64,000 bases of DNA from Dichetophora obliterata (lineage: Eukaryota > Arthropoda > Insecta > Diptera > Sciomyzidae): the NCBI GenBank assembly GCA_963920525.1, contig OY986435.1, positions 99,652,115 through 99,716,114 on the forward strand. Direction: 5' to 3'. The notes beneath the pieces are model-generated. The model searched no databases. It had not been told where the DNA came from and saw nothing but the letters and a program-made list of their open reading frames with translations. Shown here in pieces: positions 1 to 10,181 of this stretch. The position numbers and the translations under genes are program-made. Each line of letters starts with the position of its first letter. The stretch's first letter is position 1.

Positions 1-880
1 AATGAACCTTGACCTATTTTATGATGAATCCCAAAATACTTTCGCTGTTACGATAACCGTCAGTGAGAAACATTTTGCCAAAAAGTAAAAAATCATGTTT
101 TTCGTAAATATATTGGCTGGTGTACAGTCGTAAAAAGATCAACTGTCAGAAATTATAGGTATATGGCTTTCCACTTCATTTAAATTTTATGAAAATGTCT
201 CTTAAAAAGTCAGATTCGCTTCCATGTAGTTCGGAAAGCATGTTCGAATCCGAAAGGATTATTTACTTTCTTATCGGAATCTAGAACACCTTTTTATTTC
301 GGAATCAGAAATGAATTCCTATTCCGTCCGATCCACTTCCGAGGCGGATTTCAGAACATGTCTGATTATATAGTTTTATTGATTTTTCAGTTTACAATTT
401 TATGTCAAAGCAAAGCCCCGCTGCTTGCTGGAAATGCTTAAAAGTAAATTTTTTAAGGACATAATTTTTTGCAGATATACGTCGGATGCAGTATGTCGGG
501 TAATATTCACTTTTATTCCTGCCAGGCCCCATTGTTAATTCTCTACCAAATTTCTAGCAATGATTATGTCTAATAGTATTTACACCATTTCTCAATTTTA
601 AGAATGCAGCTTCTATAGGTGTTAAACATCGCACCTTAAATTTGCAAGTTGTAAGCGCGGTGCCACGCCCCTTTGTCCAAATATAATAATCAGGGGTAGG
701 ATTTCGATGACATATCATCTTTTTCTGCTGCTTTTAAGACACTTCCTGCTAATTTAAAACGTCCATTTATGTTTCCTAAATTCCAATTACGAAAAGTTTT
801 TAGGACATTTCTCGTCATTTTTTATCGTTTTTAGTTTTGAGGTAATTTTTACTAGATTTAGGGCATTTTTTGGTAATTTT
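1..880. other. Intronic DNA, nothing recognised
   Basis: AT-rich sequence with no supported gene. At 220-360 there is a run of short words based on TTCGGAA/TTCCGA, possibly a decayed palindromic repeat. It probably belongs to a Jupiter intron downstream (on the minus strand) of the exon at 7915-8175. Confidence 0.4.
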
Positions 881-884
881 TACA

Positions 885-1460
885 GTCAGAATTTTAAAAT
901 TCAAGATAGTGGATAGGGTTGCCACCTTAATTTTTTTAGTTTTATAAATTCGGGGCTGGCAAATTTTAAAATTCCGACTTTAGATTCGAAATCAGCGACC
1001 CCTTAACACTGATAAAAAACGTTTAAAACTCTTGAAAAGACATATAATTACGTGGCAACCCTACTATTTCAAAATTTTATAATTTTGAAATTCTGACAAC
1101 GCATTCGGATTCAGAGACCCATTTTTGGCATACCATTTTTTTTGCCAGCCCCAAATTTATAAAACTAAAAAAATTAAGGTGGCAACCCTATCCACCATCT
1201 TGAATTTTAAAATTCTGACTTTAGATTCGAAATCAGCGTCTCCTTAACACTGACGAATGACGTTTAAAACTCTTAAAAAGACATATTATTAGGTGGCAAT
1301 ACTGTGGTAAAAATTTAGGTGGCAACCCTAACCTCCATCTTAAATTTTAAAACTGTGACATTATATTCGAAAATAAATCCGTTGTCAGAATTTCAAAATT
1401 ACAAGAATTCGCAAAAAAAATCCAGGTGGCAACTCTATCCGCCATCTTAAATTTTTAAGT
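885..1460. repeat. Local repeat cluster with direct and inverted units
   Basis: A block of about 105 bp (GACTTTAGATTCGAAATCAG, then CCTTAACACTGA and CGTTTAAAACTCTT) occurs at about 980-1070 and again at about 1220-1305. The segment GGATAGGGTTGCCACCTTAA at about 912 occurs in inverted form at about 1177. A third, more decayed unit follows at 1315-1460. The repeated word GGTGGCAACCCTA marks unit borders. It looks like a MITE cluster or young satellite; I do not recognise the family. Confidence 0.6.
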
Positions 1461-3720
1461 TTGACAGCATCTTCGAAATCATTTACCCTAAAATGGCGCT
1501 AACCGAAACCACAACTTGCCGTTAACTTAATCAGCACTTAACTGACAGTTCAACCTTAACCGAACATTGAGAAAGGGCTTTTTTGCTAACTGCTGGTTAA
1601 AGTTCTGATTAGTGCTTAACCGGACATTGAGAAAGCGGCCCTAAGAGTAACAACATATTAAGAAAAAAACATCGCTCACTAAGGTATCGCCACCATAACA
1701 GCTCACAAGTATTGACTCCGCTGAATGCAGCTTGTATGCCAAACACTTTTTGACAACATCTGACATAAGGCCGCCGCTCTTATTTAGGGATGAAAATTCA
1801 GCGTTAACGCTCTTATTTAGGTTTCACAGTTAGAGATTTTGAAGTTATTTTATTGTCATTTTTGGACGTTTTTAATTTTTAGAGCATTTTTCGGTTTTTT
1901 TATGTCTTTTTAGTGTAATTTTAAATTAATTTTTTGTTTTTTTTTTTTCGTACTAAAAATGTCAAAACGCAAATTTTTAAACATATTCCTTTAACACTAG
2001 AGTCCCTTCAATCAAAAACGTTGCCTCTCGACAAAGGAGTAGCTTTGTTTATAGACTGCGATAAAAAAAGCTCTGCGCGTGGTGAAACTGGCGAAAGGGT
2101 ATGTAGAAAAATGAAACTAGTGTTAGATAAAAATTTAGGATATGCTAGTATAAAATAAATTTTAATTTAGTAGTTTTATTTTTAAGGTTAAAATTTTTGT
2201 TTATTTTTTATGCATTTTTCTGCGTGTTTAAGGTAATTACTGTCAGTTTTTAGGTAATTTTAGTCATTTTTTAGGTAATTTTTGCAGTTTTTAGGTCATC
2301 AAAATCCAAGCCCTGATAATAATAAGTAGCTTAAATTCGAACTGTATTGCAACTCTAAAGGATGGTGGACACCACATCGAATTCCATCCACCAATTCCGA
2401 AGTTAATAATCGCGAAAAGGCAAAAATTGCAAAACACAGAAATTCTATATAATGGTACAGAAATCCTATGTTATGGCTTGTATTTACATATTTTATTTTC
2501 TTATTTATTTTTGTTTGATCTTGAATCCCTTCACTGGCTTGAAGATAATGCTGAACATTTGATAAGAAAAAACAATCAAAAATAACGCCTATAATATATA
2601 AAAATTGATTTATTCCGAAAGGGATATTATGGGGACCGAAAGGGACTTATTATATCGAAAGGGATATTATGAGATTAAATTGAAAAATGTTTTTAATTTA
2701 ATTCTGCCTCATTTCTAACCGCTTGGTCATTTAGATAATTTTTCTGCTAATATTTTCTATTTCTGATAACTAAGACTTTTACTTACTTAGTTGGCGCTAC
2801 AACCGTATGTCGGTCTTGACTAAGATTTTTACTGCTTTTTAAACTAAAATTAAATAAATCGTCGTCGCGCGTGCAATAACGCGTAGCCCTCTACTATCGC
2901 CATCGACGGATACGCGGTATTGTACGCGCAACCACGAAATGTTTTCTGGAGTTGTGCTCAAGTTAACATTTCTCATAAGCGAAGATTCATTGTGGAAGAT
3001 GTGGTAGTTGTTATTCGATTGGATACGGAAGGTTGCATTTTTGAGAATATTTCCATACAATTTTTTAAATATTTTATTTCCGGGATACCGAGAGAAAATC
3101 GTCAAGGTGCTTCGGATGTACTTTTAGCGAAGCAAACATTTTACATGGTCATTCACTTCAATTTAAAACTTACTTTCACAAGTAATTTGTAGCGAAATCT
3201 TATGATGGAAACTCCACCAACTTTCCAATATACGATGTTCAGCTCAAATTTGGCTTGCATATTGAGTTCCAATGACAACATACGGACACCCGAACTTTAG
3301 TAAAGAAGGGGTGGGGGCGGGCTTAGTATCTCCCATACAATTGGGAAACCTATAATTGCGGCAAACGACTTGGCATAAAGGCTAAAATCTTACGAATTTG
3401 AACAGGGACCTAATATTTTCAGCAGTGAATTAAAGAACAAAATTTCCACACATAAACTTTGTAGGATCTTCGTATAACGATATAAAGGCTCAATTTACCA
3501 AGTAGGCAATCTAGCTAGCTCTACGCAAAAGAAGGCATGCTAGTAGTGCTATTATTGGCGTCAATGTACCTTCCATGATAGCTGTATTGATGAGTGCTTC
3601 TGTTAGGCCTACCTTTTGAATGTTCGGAGTCTTTTCATATAATTTTATATGAATTTTTTTAAACAATTTAGAAAAAATTGTAAATGATCAGAAACATTTT
3701 AAAAAAGTCTAAATTAAAAA
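1461..3720. other. Intronic DNA with short repeats, no supported gene
   Basis: AT-rich. The words ACATTGAGAAAG followed by GG(C/G) occur twice (about 1566 and 1625), and a segment at 1668-1740 recurs in diverged form at 4882-4955, so this is old repeat material. A 2.6-kb CGAAAGGGATATTAT triplet is a short tandem repeat. A minus-strand frame at 2839-3105 is open for 88 codons and locally richer in GC, but it resembles no family I know and the opposite strand is open too. Confidence 0.35.
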
Positions 3721-3734
3721 AAACAAAAAACCAT

Positions 3735-3800
3735 TTTTTTTTGTTCGGTCTGGGTCTCGAACCCAGGTTTCCGATTTCTAACACATTACATATCTTATTA
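3735..3800 (-). repeat. tRNA-like SINE head (B box)
   Basis: On the minus strand CCTGGGTTCGAGACCCAGAC is a perfect T-arm-like B box (GGTTCGAGACC) with paired CTGGG/CCCAG stem, followed by an A-rich tail. The sequence before it does not fold into a full tRNA that I can see, so it is more likely a tRNA-derived SINE than a gene. Related heads occur at 5395-5500 and 39195-39300. Confidence 0.5.
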
Positions 3801-4210
3801 GGTGTGCTTTTTTGGCATTGCTATATAGGCATTTCTACAGAAAAGTCTACCACGACCAAAAAATGAAAACATATTAAAAACTTATTATTTGATTAAATTA
3901 TCTAAGAGAAATATTTTAATTTTATTAATTTAAGCACTTTATACTTAAATTAATTTACCTTGATGATCAAATCGTCTGCACTGTTTCACAAATGTAATTT
4001 TTCTTTTTCATAAATGTTTAGCAAATGTTTCGTAAACTTTTTTGTTTTATTACAAATGGAAGGCATTGGCTAAAGATAATGAAAAAATGGTTGAGGTAAG
4101 AAAAGAAAAATATATTAAATTTGTTTTTTAACTACTAAATTACATATTTACTTAACTACCTGATTACCTAATTAACCAATTGAACTACAATGGAAATTTA
4201 AGTAACGTAA

Positions 4211-5158
4211 TGCCAGATCAAGAAGCCTAGTACAAAGAAAATCAGAGAAGATTTTTTAATTTGATAACTTGGGAAATAAACTTGTTATTTTAAACCCGTA
4301 TATTTCATTTACGAACACCAACGAGTTCCAGAAAAAAATTTTGAACAATAGTTCTTTTCCTAGTTTTGAGAGCGTTTTAAAGATGTGCATAAACTGAAAT
4401 TTTAAATACTTGGAAAATAGCCTTATGTTATTTTAAACCCTCGTAAAAAAAGTTTTATACAAAAAGGTCTCGCCCAATTCAGACAGTTTTGAAAATTTTG
4501 TAATCCAAGTCAAAAACCACTTCCATATTTTGTAACGTAATGCCAGCACATATTTTTACTTGTATCTTTAAATCCTTAGTGTCAATTGTTATTGTTTTTA
4601 CTTAATATAGTGCTGCTTAATTACTACGCAAATATAAAAAAACCTTTTAAATATTAGACATTTTCCGTTTTTTTTTTTAATATTTCTTCGTACAAATCGT
4701 ACGTAACGCCAGTTTGGAAATGCTCATAGCCGCTTGTCCAAAAAACGCTCATCGGCTCTTAACATTTTTCTTCAAAACTTGGCAGCATTACATTCCACTT
4801 GTCAAATATAAAACATGTAATTTTTGTTTGTTTTCTTGCTTACAGACCATGATACAATAGTTATTAGGTACACATTCGGAGAAAAACATCGTTCACTAAG
4901 GTATTGCTGCCATAAAAGTTCAAAACAGTTGATTTCTCTGAATGCAGCCAATGTGTGTGACACACGTTCTCTATTTTTTATTTTGTTCTTTTGTTTACAT
5001 TCGATGGTCGCAACACGAAATGTCACTCCTACCTTTAAGTTATTGTTTCATGTTTCAGACTTAATTTATTGACTTTTTTGTTGATTTGACCTAAACATAA
5101 TTTTTTCCAAAAAGTGATGCCAATCAATTTCGTACATTACCATTTTCTTGATCTGGCA
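4211..5158. repeat. Candidate inverted-repeat element, 14-bp ends
   Basis: TGCCAGATCAAGAA at 4211-4224 is repeated exactly in inverted form at 5145-5158. The word GTAACG(T)AATGCCAG or a close variant precedes the left end and recurs at about 4531 and 4699. No clear target duplication and no coding content, so this is only a candidate MITE. Confidence 0.3.
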
Positions 5159-5394
5159 ATAGTGTTTCTATCGCCGATTACGAGCTAAGCGCATTATCTT
5201 GTCTTAGCTTAGCAATTTTTGTATTAAAAATATTGTTAAGCGGATAAAGCGATGCCAAAAAAAACACACCTATTATATGAAAACTTTTATATAGAAAAAT
5301 TTTAAGTCTTTTCTTATAATTTTGTATGAAGAAATTTTCCAAAAAGTTTTTAAAAAAATTTAGATTTTGAAAAAATACAAAAAATTTTTTGTTT

Positions 5395-5500
5395 TTCCAA
5401 GCTGGGTCTCGCACCCGCGCTGCCGAAAGCTTACTTTCATTTGTAATGATGCAAAATAAGCGAAAGCTTGTAACAACTCGGTAGACGAGTGGATCTTCGC
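5395..5500 (-). repeat. tRNA-like SINE copy
   Basis: Minus-strand sequence ends with a decayed B box (GCGGGTGCGAGACCCAGC), preceded by TTTTGCATCATTAC and an AAGCTTTCG segment that also occur in the copy at 39195-39300. The two copies align over about 90 bp, which shows a dispersed family rather than a single-copy tRNA. Confidence 0.5.
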
Positions 5501-6198
5501 AAGACATTTCTAATCGAAGCTCCAACACATTTATACAATTTTCGGTGAACACCAACAAAAACAAACCTACTTGTTAAGAACTTGTTTTACTTTGAAACAT
5601 GTAAGAAAGGAACGATTCTACAAACTTAACGAACTAGACTATGTTGTGTATGTGAGACAGAGATAACCCAAATTGCGAACGCCAAATTTAAGCTGTCAAA
5701 AACTATATATTTCAATTGCGAGCTTATTGCAAATACAATAGCAAATGTATTGGGCCAAGTGCAGTTGGGATTTTAAAATTAATAGTCCAATCTGCTAATC
5801 AGATTTTTTATCTTTTTTTGCTTGTTTTAGACTCGCTATCAGGGGACATAAAATTGGAAACCGAAGATGAGGACGGCACCTGCAACAAAAATATGCCTAC
5901 GAATCTCGCACAAAGCATTAAGCATCTCCGCATGGAACTCTCCGCATGAAGCTGAATAAAAATTTATAAGTGACACGAGATTATGCTCTTATTTACATTT
6001 GATTTAATTTGTGTGTATTGCAGAGTGGCTTCCAGAATTTTTGATCTTATACTGATAATTTTTTAATAATGAAAATTAAATCTGCATGAAAAATGAATGG
6101 CATTTAAATTAGGTGTGACCGGTGTTCATAACTTAGTTAGATCTATTTGAAATTTTTGTTATAGCTAATAGAAGCAAGAGAGAAAAGTATACGATCCG
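5501..6198. other. Intronic DNA with a possible plus-strand 3' exon
   Basis: A polypyrimidine stretch ending TTGTTTTAG at about 5830 is followed by an open plus-strand frame of about 38 codons rich in acidic residues (SGDIKLETEDEDG) ending in TGA at 5949, then GAATAAA at about 5952. This could be the last exon of a transposon-borne gene or chance; no upstream exon is recognised. Confidence 0.25.
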
Positions 6199-7004
6199 CA
6201 GAGCTGGGTCAAAAAGTACTCATTAGAATTCAATACCAATTCCTTGGAATTAGGAATTGGTGGTCTCAATTCCTCAGGAATCTAGATGGAAAAAAATCGT
6301 CAATTCCATTACAGGAATTGTAATTGGTAATTGAACACCTCAATTCCTCAGGAATGGAATTGGAAAAAATCGTCAATTCGATTACAGGAATTGTAATTGG
6401 TAAATGAACACTATTCCTATGTTATGAGGAATAACTTGAATTAGAAAAAATCGTCTATTTATTACAGGAATTGTTATTTGAATTTAAAATTTCAATTACT
6501 TTTTCATTAACTCAAAAATACTTTATTATGTATTGAAAAACTTTATTTGACTCCCACTGTTACTCGGTTAACGAAATATTTACAAATAAATGTATTATCG
6601 AAAATACCAACATTTTAATTTAATACCACATTTTGAGTTAGAACAAAATATAAAGCTGCTACGCTACCTGGTTCAATCCCGCCGTTCAAACACAACTTCC
6701 ACACCCCTGTACAAAATTTCATTAATCTACTAAAAAAAGCGATGTTTTGCAATTCTATTCATAAGGAATTGAGGCGTTTAATTACCAAGTACAATTCCTG
6801 TAATGGAATCGACAATTTTTTCCAATTCCATTCCTGAGGAATTGATATGTCCAATTATCAATTAAAATTCCTGTAATGTAATTGAGAAGTTTTTACAATT
6901 ACATTCCTGAGGAATTGAAATGCACAATTAACAATTCCTAATTCCAAGGAATTGGAATCGAAGTTGAATTAAAGTAAAAAGGAATCATTAAAACCTGAGC
7001 TCTG
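6199..7004. mobile_element. Palindrome-rich hAT-type MITE
   Basis: The ends are CAGAGCTGGG at 6199 and its inverted counterpart CCTGAGCTCTG ending at 7004. The 8-bp flanks are ACGATCCG (6191-6198) and ATGATCAG (7005-7012), matching at 6 of 8 bases, consistent with an old hAT target duplication. The interior is built from many copies of AATTCCTNAGGAATT and TGTAATGGAATTGA-like words in both orientations, so a single strand could fold on itself extensively. No coding sequence. The superfamily call rests on the CAGAG end and the 8-bp duplication length. Confidence 0.6.
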
Positions 7005-7914
7005 ATGATCAGTAGGTTTTAAAATACGTGCACAAGGAAAGGACAGAAAATCACACGTGTACGTGAAATTCAGTCCGATTTTTCACATTACCCTTCAAAG
7101 ACTGATAGAAACTTTATTCTGCAAACTAACCGAAATTTTCGACAGCACTAAGTTAAATATGTAACTGGTTATTTAACCAGTACTTGTCTTTCAGGGTGTC
7201 GGATCGGTACATAAGAGGACGTGGGTTCAAATATGGAAATTGTCAGTGTGTTTTTATTTTGTTGATATTTATATTGCTTTTTTTCTAACGTGCAATAACA
7301 AAAGGCCTTCTAGCAGGCCTCTTTAGAGTCGCGAGAGAGGAAGATTTTCTCGTTCCATATAAAAAAAGTTAATGGGCTTGGATATAAGCGTGGAAGGACT
7401 AAAAAATCCACATTAAAAAAATGACATTTTCGAAAGAAAGGTGTGTGCAAAACAGTTCCGAAATCATTATTAGAAATTTCAAAACTCATGAAAAAAACTA
7501 TTGTGTAGAGTAACGTCTAAATACTGTTCCTTCGGCTAATCACTATATTTTATTCAATTTGAATTTAAACATAATAAATCGCAGGACTTATAACTAGATC
7601 ATGGTATGCCATATAATATTTTTTTGTAGAAACAAATAGAATTGTGCAAAGAAACTTTGAAAAGAGGATTCTTAATATTTAATAAGGACCCGTAGCTTTA
7701 TCAATGGATGGTAGTATGCATGATTTTTGAAACCATGGTATTGCAACAAGCCCCTTTAATTGAAGCTTATAAAATCTCCTGCAGTAAACATTGTAAATGG
7801 TGATTATGCAAAAATCGAGCAATTTTTCTATAAGCATATTTATTTTAAGACTTTGTTTTGCATTCATTTCAATCTCATAAAGTACCTGATTACATCAGAT
7901 ATTTAATATCTTAC
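7005..7914. other. Intronic DNA with a tRNA-like fragment
   Basis: At about 7192-7245 on the plus strand, GTCGGATCGGTACATAAG and GTGGGTTCAAATATGG resemble tRNA A- and B-box regions and match the copy at 39433-39490. The rest, up to the Jupiter donor at 7914, is unrecognised AT-rich sequence. Confidence 0.35.
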
Positions 7915-8175
7915 CTGACTTGTAAACACCGTTCATTTTTAAATTCTCGGTAGACGAGGAAACCGATGATGATGCCGATGACACCGATCCACTCTTCTCA
8001 TTCAAATGATGATGTCCATTTCCATTCGCCAATAACTGTGCAGCAGCCTCAGTATTCTTACCAAACATAATGTTGCTTTTCATGTGATTTTTGGCGGGAG
8101 TGTTTGGGCGGTTTGGCTCTCCAAAGAGGCGCGAGTAGGAATCAACACTCTTTTGGCCTCGACGTGGCTGATCAC
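7915..8175 (-). CDS. Jupiter: Jupiter, internal coding exon (87 codons)
   Basis: This exon of the microtubule-associated protein Jupiter (JPT/HN1 family) is bounded on the minus strand by an acceptor ending TTTGCAG just above 8175 and a donor GTAAGA just below 7915. Its length is 261 bp, so it keeps phase 1 at both ends. Read in phase it gives, in order, [20 protein letters not shown], then a TPAKNHMKS stretch, an Ala/Asn/His-rich part, and the Ser-rich block [20 protein letters not shown]. These match the middle and C-terminal parts of Drosophila Jupiter as I know it, including the LFGEP motif. The family binds microtubules directly and is largely disordered. The preceding exon at 50277-50410 ends with one base of a Gly codon that is completed here. 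No stop or frameshift is seen. The last exon or exons lie beyond the left edge. Confidence 0.92.
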
Positions 8176-8460
8176 CTGCAAAGAAGTATTGTATTAAGTG
8201 AAAACAAAAAACGAAAGGAGAAAAAAAACAGGTGCTTTTGTTGAATTGAGACCAATTTTAAAACGTTTTTAGTTTGTTATGTTTATTGTGTATAAAAGTA
8301 AGCATTTTACAAAAAGCATTTGCTATGAACAGAATTTGTTAATTTTTGCTTTGTTTAAGCCTGCTTAAGGCAATTTTTATTGAAAAAATTTTAACTTAAA
8401 ATATTAAACAATTAATAAGTTAATGGAGCACATAATTATTCAATAGCTTAATCTATACAT

Positions 8461-8757
8461 TAGGGCGGGTCGATTTAAAAATCGCTCATTGAACCATTTA
8501 GAGTGCCCCAATCGAGTCCAAATGTATGATCGACCCCTTCTAACTTTGGAGGGCCGATCCACCCATGCCATACATTTGGACTCGATTGGCACACTCTAAA
8601 TGGGTTAAAGAAGGATTTTTCAAAATTTGACCCTACGGAAAATTTGGGGCATTGGAATTCGTTTTAGAGGTATAGTTAATCGCGCAAAGTTTCTTATTTG
8701 GGCAATGGGCAAGAAATGGGCAATTTTTTTTGCCTCCCCACAAATCGACCCGGCCTA
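8461..8757. mobile_element. 297-bp hAT-type MITE with perfect 8-bp target duplication
   Basis: The ends are TAGGGCGGGTCGATTT at 8461 and the inverted counterpart AAATCGACCCGGCCTA ending at 8757. The target duplication CTATACAT is exact (8453-8460 and 8758-8765). Inside, a 35-bp segment at 8495-8529 is repeated in inverted form at about 8570-8604 with one mismatch, forming a hairpin. No transposase; it would be moved by a hAT transposase encoded elsewhere. The TAGNG end and 8-bp duplication are typical of hAT. Confidence 0.85.
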
Positions 8758-8765
8758 CTATACAT

Positions 8766-9790
8766 ATAATAATACTATAAAAAAAATCTGTACATTGAAT
8801 ATTTTTCTAAATTCTTTTTGCACTGAACATTTTGAAGGATGTAGATTCTATAAATGTAATTTTTAAAAATATTGTCTGTCTGTCCGAACGCGCATAACGT
8901 GAAAACTACTGGATGAATTTTCTTCAAACTTGACATGTAGGTTCCTTACGTCCCACATAGAGATGAAATTGAAAAAAGGTGGAGATTTATTGAAAAATGA
9001 AGATTTGTTTTTTTGAAAATTTTTACTACTCGATTAAAGAGCACAAAATTGTACATCACTACTGAAAATTTCAATGTTATATGTTGTTTATTTTTTCTGC
9101 TGCATAGCTTTAAAATTGAGAAATTTTTAATTTTCTTGCGATCAGTTCAATAAATTGAAATTTGACATGGTTCAAAAATTAATATTTTTTTTTTGTACAT
9201 CAAAAGTGATGTTTTTATTATGAAACCTTCAACTTCAGGTATTGAAGCTTGATTAAAAAAAATGGCTTAAAATAATTGTGTAGTAATATGAAAAAAAATT
9301 GTTTAAAATATGTCAAAATTTGCGCTATTTTCGAAATATATGTGGAGTTTTAAATAAGAATACCGTATCATCAAGTAGAAATGAAAATTTTGTATTAAAC
9401 TTCGATATCTAAGCTTCCATATTCAGCAATAAAGAATTGCTCGTTTTTACCCGAATCTTTTTTATTTCAAAAATTGTGATAATAGTCACTCTTACAAAAA
9501 CAAAGACTCTTGTCTTTAATTTGTTTTGTCTTGTGACAATGATGAAAGTGACGAGGTCGATGCAGAGGAGTATGACGACTTTGGGCATCAGGAGGAATAT
9601 TAACAAATATATAAATTTTTTGCTACTCGTATATAATATTGTTATGAATTTTTTTTTTAAAGTTTCTTCCAACTTTTCCAAATTTCAAATTCAGCATGCA
9701 TTTTAATTACTAAAATTATTTATATTATGCAATGAATTAATTTGTAAGGAATTTATGAAAGTTTTTCTATTTAGATGACGTCATTATGTA
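8766..9790. repeat. Diverged dispersed repeat sequence, noncoding
   Basis: Contains TGTCTGTCTGTCCGAACGCG near 8872 and ATGACGTCATTATGTATGGG near 9775; the second type recurs at about 51765 and 54300 (GACGTCACTTTGAATGGG and relatives). It is old noncoding repeat. The left breakpoint of the 7.9-kb tandem duplication falls inside it at 9790/9791. The open frames on both strands at 9409-9706 look like chance. Confidence 0.5.
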
Positions 9791-10181
9791 TGGGAAGTAT
9801 GCGTGGTTTTCATCTGATTTCGCCGAATTTCATAGTTAGAATTTATATTGAAGAGAAAAACTTACGTGCAAAATTTCATGGCATATTTTTAGTTTTTGTA
9901 GATTTTGAAGAGATTTTACGTTTAAAATAAAGTCACTCTGTATGTCATTTTTGAACTTAATCTTTACATTTTAGATACAAGCTTAAATATCTAATTTCAT
10001 GAGGATAGCTTCAAAATTACGACTTTAATCATATCGTAAGACGGACAGACGGACAGAATCTTTTTTTCTTATTTGTACCCAATCTAACTAAAACAAAAGT
10101 AAAAAATTCCCTCCAACTTCTAGGTGAATTAATCTCCATTTTTTGGTATTTCAACCCTCTGTGCGTCCCTGTGGTTGGGAC

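Noticed and set aside
2839..3192. 88- and 90-codon frames on opposite strands
   Set aside because: Locally richer in GC and protein-like in places, but no known family, no splice signals and equal openness of both strands.
9409..9706. Pair of about 90-codon frames on opposite strands
   Set aside because: Low-complexity hydrophobic translations of AT-rich noncoding repeat; no motif.
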